From assembly GCF_020622355.1 (NCBI RefSeq), contig NZ_WHVL01000001.1, positions 124,001-188,000 of the forward strand: DNA of 64,000 bases, written 5' to 3'. Numbering within the stretch: the stretch's first letter is position 1; each line of letters opens with the position of its first letter. The notes beneath the pieces are model-generated. The model did no database searches, was not told where the DNA came from, and worked only from the letters and a program-made list of their open reading frames with translations. The position numbers and the translations under genes were made by a program. The stretch is from Vreelandella malpeensis. Lineage in GTDB: Bacteria; Pseudomonadota; Gammaproteobacteria; Pseudomonadales; Halomonadaceae. Shown here in pieces: positions 62,539 to 64,000 of this stretch.

Positions 62539-63150
62539 ATGGCAAGAAAAACCAAGGCAGAAGCGGCGGCAACGCGCGAAGCGTTGCTCGACGCGGCTGA
62601 AGAGGTCTTTTTCGACAAAGGCGTGGCCCGCACATCCCTCGAGCAGGTCGCCCGGCACGCCGGCGTGACCCGCGGGGCGATCTACTGGCACTTCAAGAAC
62701 AAGGGCGACCTGTTCATGGCGCTGGTCGAGCGCGTGAGGATGCCCTTCCAGTCGCTGGTCGACGAGGTCAAGAACCTCGACCCCGACGTCTCCCCGATGG
62801 ATGCCATGCGCCTTGCAAGTCTTGCCGGCTTGAAACGTTTGGAGCAGCCCTCCCACCGGCGCATCCTGGCAATTCTCATTCATCGCTGTGAGTTCTTCAG
62901 CGACATCAATCCGCTCGAGATGCAAAACGAGATCGGCGAGGAGTGCTTCGGGGAGATGGCGAACGTCTTTAAATTGGCCAAGGAGCAAGGTCAGTTGCGC
63001 GAGGATCTGTCGCCGGAGGTCGCCGCGCGGCTGATGCAGTCGGCCATGGGCGGGCTCTTCCACGACTGGCTGCGCGCCCCCGAGGCGTATTCGGTCCGCG
63101 AGCGCGGCACCACGCTGATCGACACCCTGATCACGCTGATGCGCCGCTGA
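62539..63150 (+). CDS. TetR-family regulator, AcrR/TtgR type
   Basis: 203 residues. The N-terminal helix-turn-helix is TSLEQVARHAGVTRGAIYWHF, followed by KNKGDLFMALVERV, as in the AcrR/TtgR/MtrR repressors of multidrug efflux pumps. The C-terminal ligand domain contains HRRILAILIHRCEF. AAGG lies 7 nt before ATG 62539, better than the GTG at 62518. No efflux pump genes are in the window; the divergent neighbour is an M14 deacylase. It probably represses itself through the operator upstream. Confidence 0.92.
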   Translation: MARKTKAEAAATREALLDAAEEVFFDKGVARTSLEQVARHAGVTRGAIYWHFKNKGDLFMALVERVRMPFQSLVDEVKNLDPDVSPMDAMRLASLAGLKRLEQPSHRRILAILIHRCEFFSDINPLEMQNEIGEECFGEMANVFKLAKEQGQLREDLSPEVAARLMQSAMGGLFHDWLRAPEAYSVRERGTTLIDTLITLMRR

Positions 63151-63172
63151 GCGCATCACTCTAGCCCTTACG

Positions 63173-63198
63173 AAAAGCCTGCACTCACGCAGGCTTTT
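63173..63198. terminator. Bidirectional terminator after the TetR gene
   Basis: AAAAGCCTGC ACTCAC GCAGGCTTTT, perfect 10-bp stem with A and T runs in the arms; serves both converging genes. Confidence 0.92.
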
Positions 63199-63211
63199 CT
63201 CTTTAGAGCGC

Positions 63212-63886
63212 TCAGCCGAAATGGGCCGTTTCCTGGTGTTTGTGGCGAAGGCGCAGCTTGCCAAGCCACTGCCGGGTATCCAGATAGGTGCGCTCCTCCA
63301 CGCTGCGATAGGCGCCCTCCTCTTTCAGGTACTTCACAAGCACCCGTCGCTCACCGGGCGTGAACTCGTTTTCCTCCTTGCCGTGAAGCATTACCTCGCA
63401 ACCGTGGCTCGTGATCAGCCGCGCCCTGGCGTATTCCGCTCCTTCCGGCGTCGTCACCTCGACGACCACGCCCAGAAGGCTGCGCCGCTTGAAGGGCGCG
63501 AAGCGATAAAGCCCCCTGGAAAGCGCCTGACACAGACTGGCGGCAAACGGCGAGGCAATGGCCAGCGACCCCCATAGAACCAGTACACCCAGCGGCACGC
63601 GCAGCATGCCAAGCTCCAGCCAGCGCAGCACGAAGAGCTCGAGTGCCAGGGACAGCCCCCCGGCCAGCAGCATCAGCAGGGTCAGCGCGAGGCTGGCGGG
63701 CACCCCGATGAAGCCGAGTGACACCAGCGTGCTGGCCAGGTGATCGTCACGCAGACTGTCGTGCTCGAACAGCTCGAGCGGAGCGAGGCGCAACAGCACC
63801 AGAAGCCAGTAGAGGGCCAGCAGGCCTAGCACGAAGGTGAAGACGATGGTGGGATACAGTAAGGCGGCCGACAGGATCGGTTGCAT
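63212..63886 (-). CDS. Membrane protein with YqiJ/NfeD-like C-terminal domain
   Basis: 224 residues. Three hydrophobic regions (TIVFTFVLGLLALYWLLVLL, FIGVPASLALTLLMLLAGGL, GVLVLWGSLAIASPFAASL) are followed by a cytosolic beta-rich domain from about residue 130 (RRSLLGVVVEVTTPEGAEYA, ARLITSHGCEVMLHGK). This resembles YqiJ (DUF1449) proteins, whose OB-like domain works with flotillins. No flotillin gene is in the window, so the assignment is tentative. ATG 63886 is the likely start. Confidence 0.65.
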   Translation of the reverse strand: MQPILSAALLYPTIVFTFVLGLLALYWLLVLLRLAPLELFEHDSLRDDHLASTLVSLGFIGVPASLALTLLMLLAGGLSLALELFVLRWLELGMLRVPLGVLVLWGSLAIASPFAASLCQALSRGLYRFAPFKRRSLLGVVVEVTTPEGAEYARARLITSHGCEVMLHGKEENEFTPGERRVLVKYLKEEGAYRSVEERTYLDTRQWLGKLRLRHKHQETAHFG

Positions 63887-64000
63887 GGCGTGTTCTCCTC
63901 CAGGTGGATTGCCTGGTGCGTTCTGGCCAGCTGTTATGGTATTGGATGCGGGCAGAACTCCTACTCACCAGTCTAGGCCAAACTATCCTTTCGTGCTCGC

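Overview
The window is a high-GC (about 65%) gammaproteobacterial chromosome segment. Gene content, gene order and protein sequences best fit a Halomonas-like member of the Halomonadaceae: monomeric NADP isocitrate dehydrogenase next to an N-degron cluster, a pseudomonad-type long isocitrate lyase, and the order gltA / sdhCDAB / sucAB-lpd-sucCD. This assignment rests on recognition, not on a database search.

Layout. 1-7.6 kb: ftsK (cut by the left edge), then aat, bpt, infA, clpA and clpS, which together form an N-degron recognition and degradation module. 7.8-15.9 kb: icd, then the tightly packed run rluE-nudJ-mnmA-hflD-purB-roxA, ended by a strong terminator. 16-19.5 kb: aceA (glyoxylate shunt), the SlyB-type lipoprotein, a small membrane protein and an FKBP isomerase. 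19.6-33.8 kb: mixed housekeeping and envelope genes (MFS transporter, NlpC/P60 lipoprotein, a three-module DUF1266 protein, GlsB-type protein, hexose-6-phosphate mutarotase, ycjX-ycjF, a HAD phosphatase, RNase II, a GT4 glycosyltransferase overlapping an LPG-synthase-like membrane protein, and a solute-binding protein with no signal peptide). 33.9-47.5 kb: the TCA cycle block, with sucCD, lpd, sucB, sucA, sdhBADC on the minus strand and gltA divergent. 48.0-49.8 kb: tRNA-Glu, tRNA-Ala and gltX.

50.0-58.5 kb is an accessory island directly upstream of dusA. It holds frameshifted remnants of P2-type tail genes (gpU, gpD), a truncated Y-family polymerase (umuC type), a fragment resembling a phage repressor C-terminus, and intact AT-rich cargo: a nucleotidyltransferase-fold gene with a 65-residue partner, a 57-nt near-perfect palindrome, a DUF2806 gene, and a protein joining membrane segments, an (EP)n linker, a WYL-like region and a BRCT domain. 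No integrase is visible. This is the best place to look for an undescribed (possibly anti-phage) system, but function here is inference only.

58.6-64 kb returns to ordinary chromosome: dusA, a catalase, an M14-family deacylase, a TetR regulator with an AcrR-like operator upstream, and a membrane protein of YqiJ/NfeD appearance. Many genes are separated by clear hairpin terminators, listed individually.
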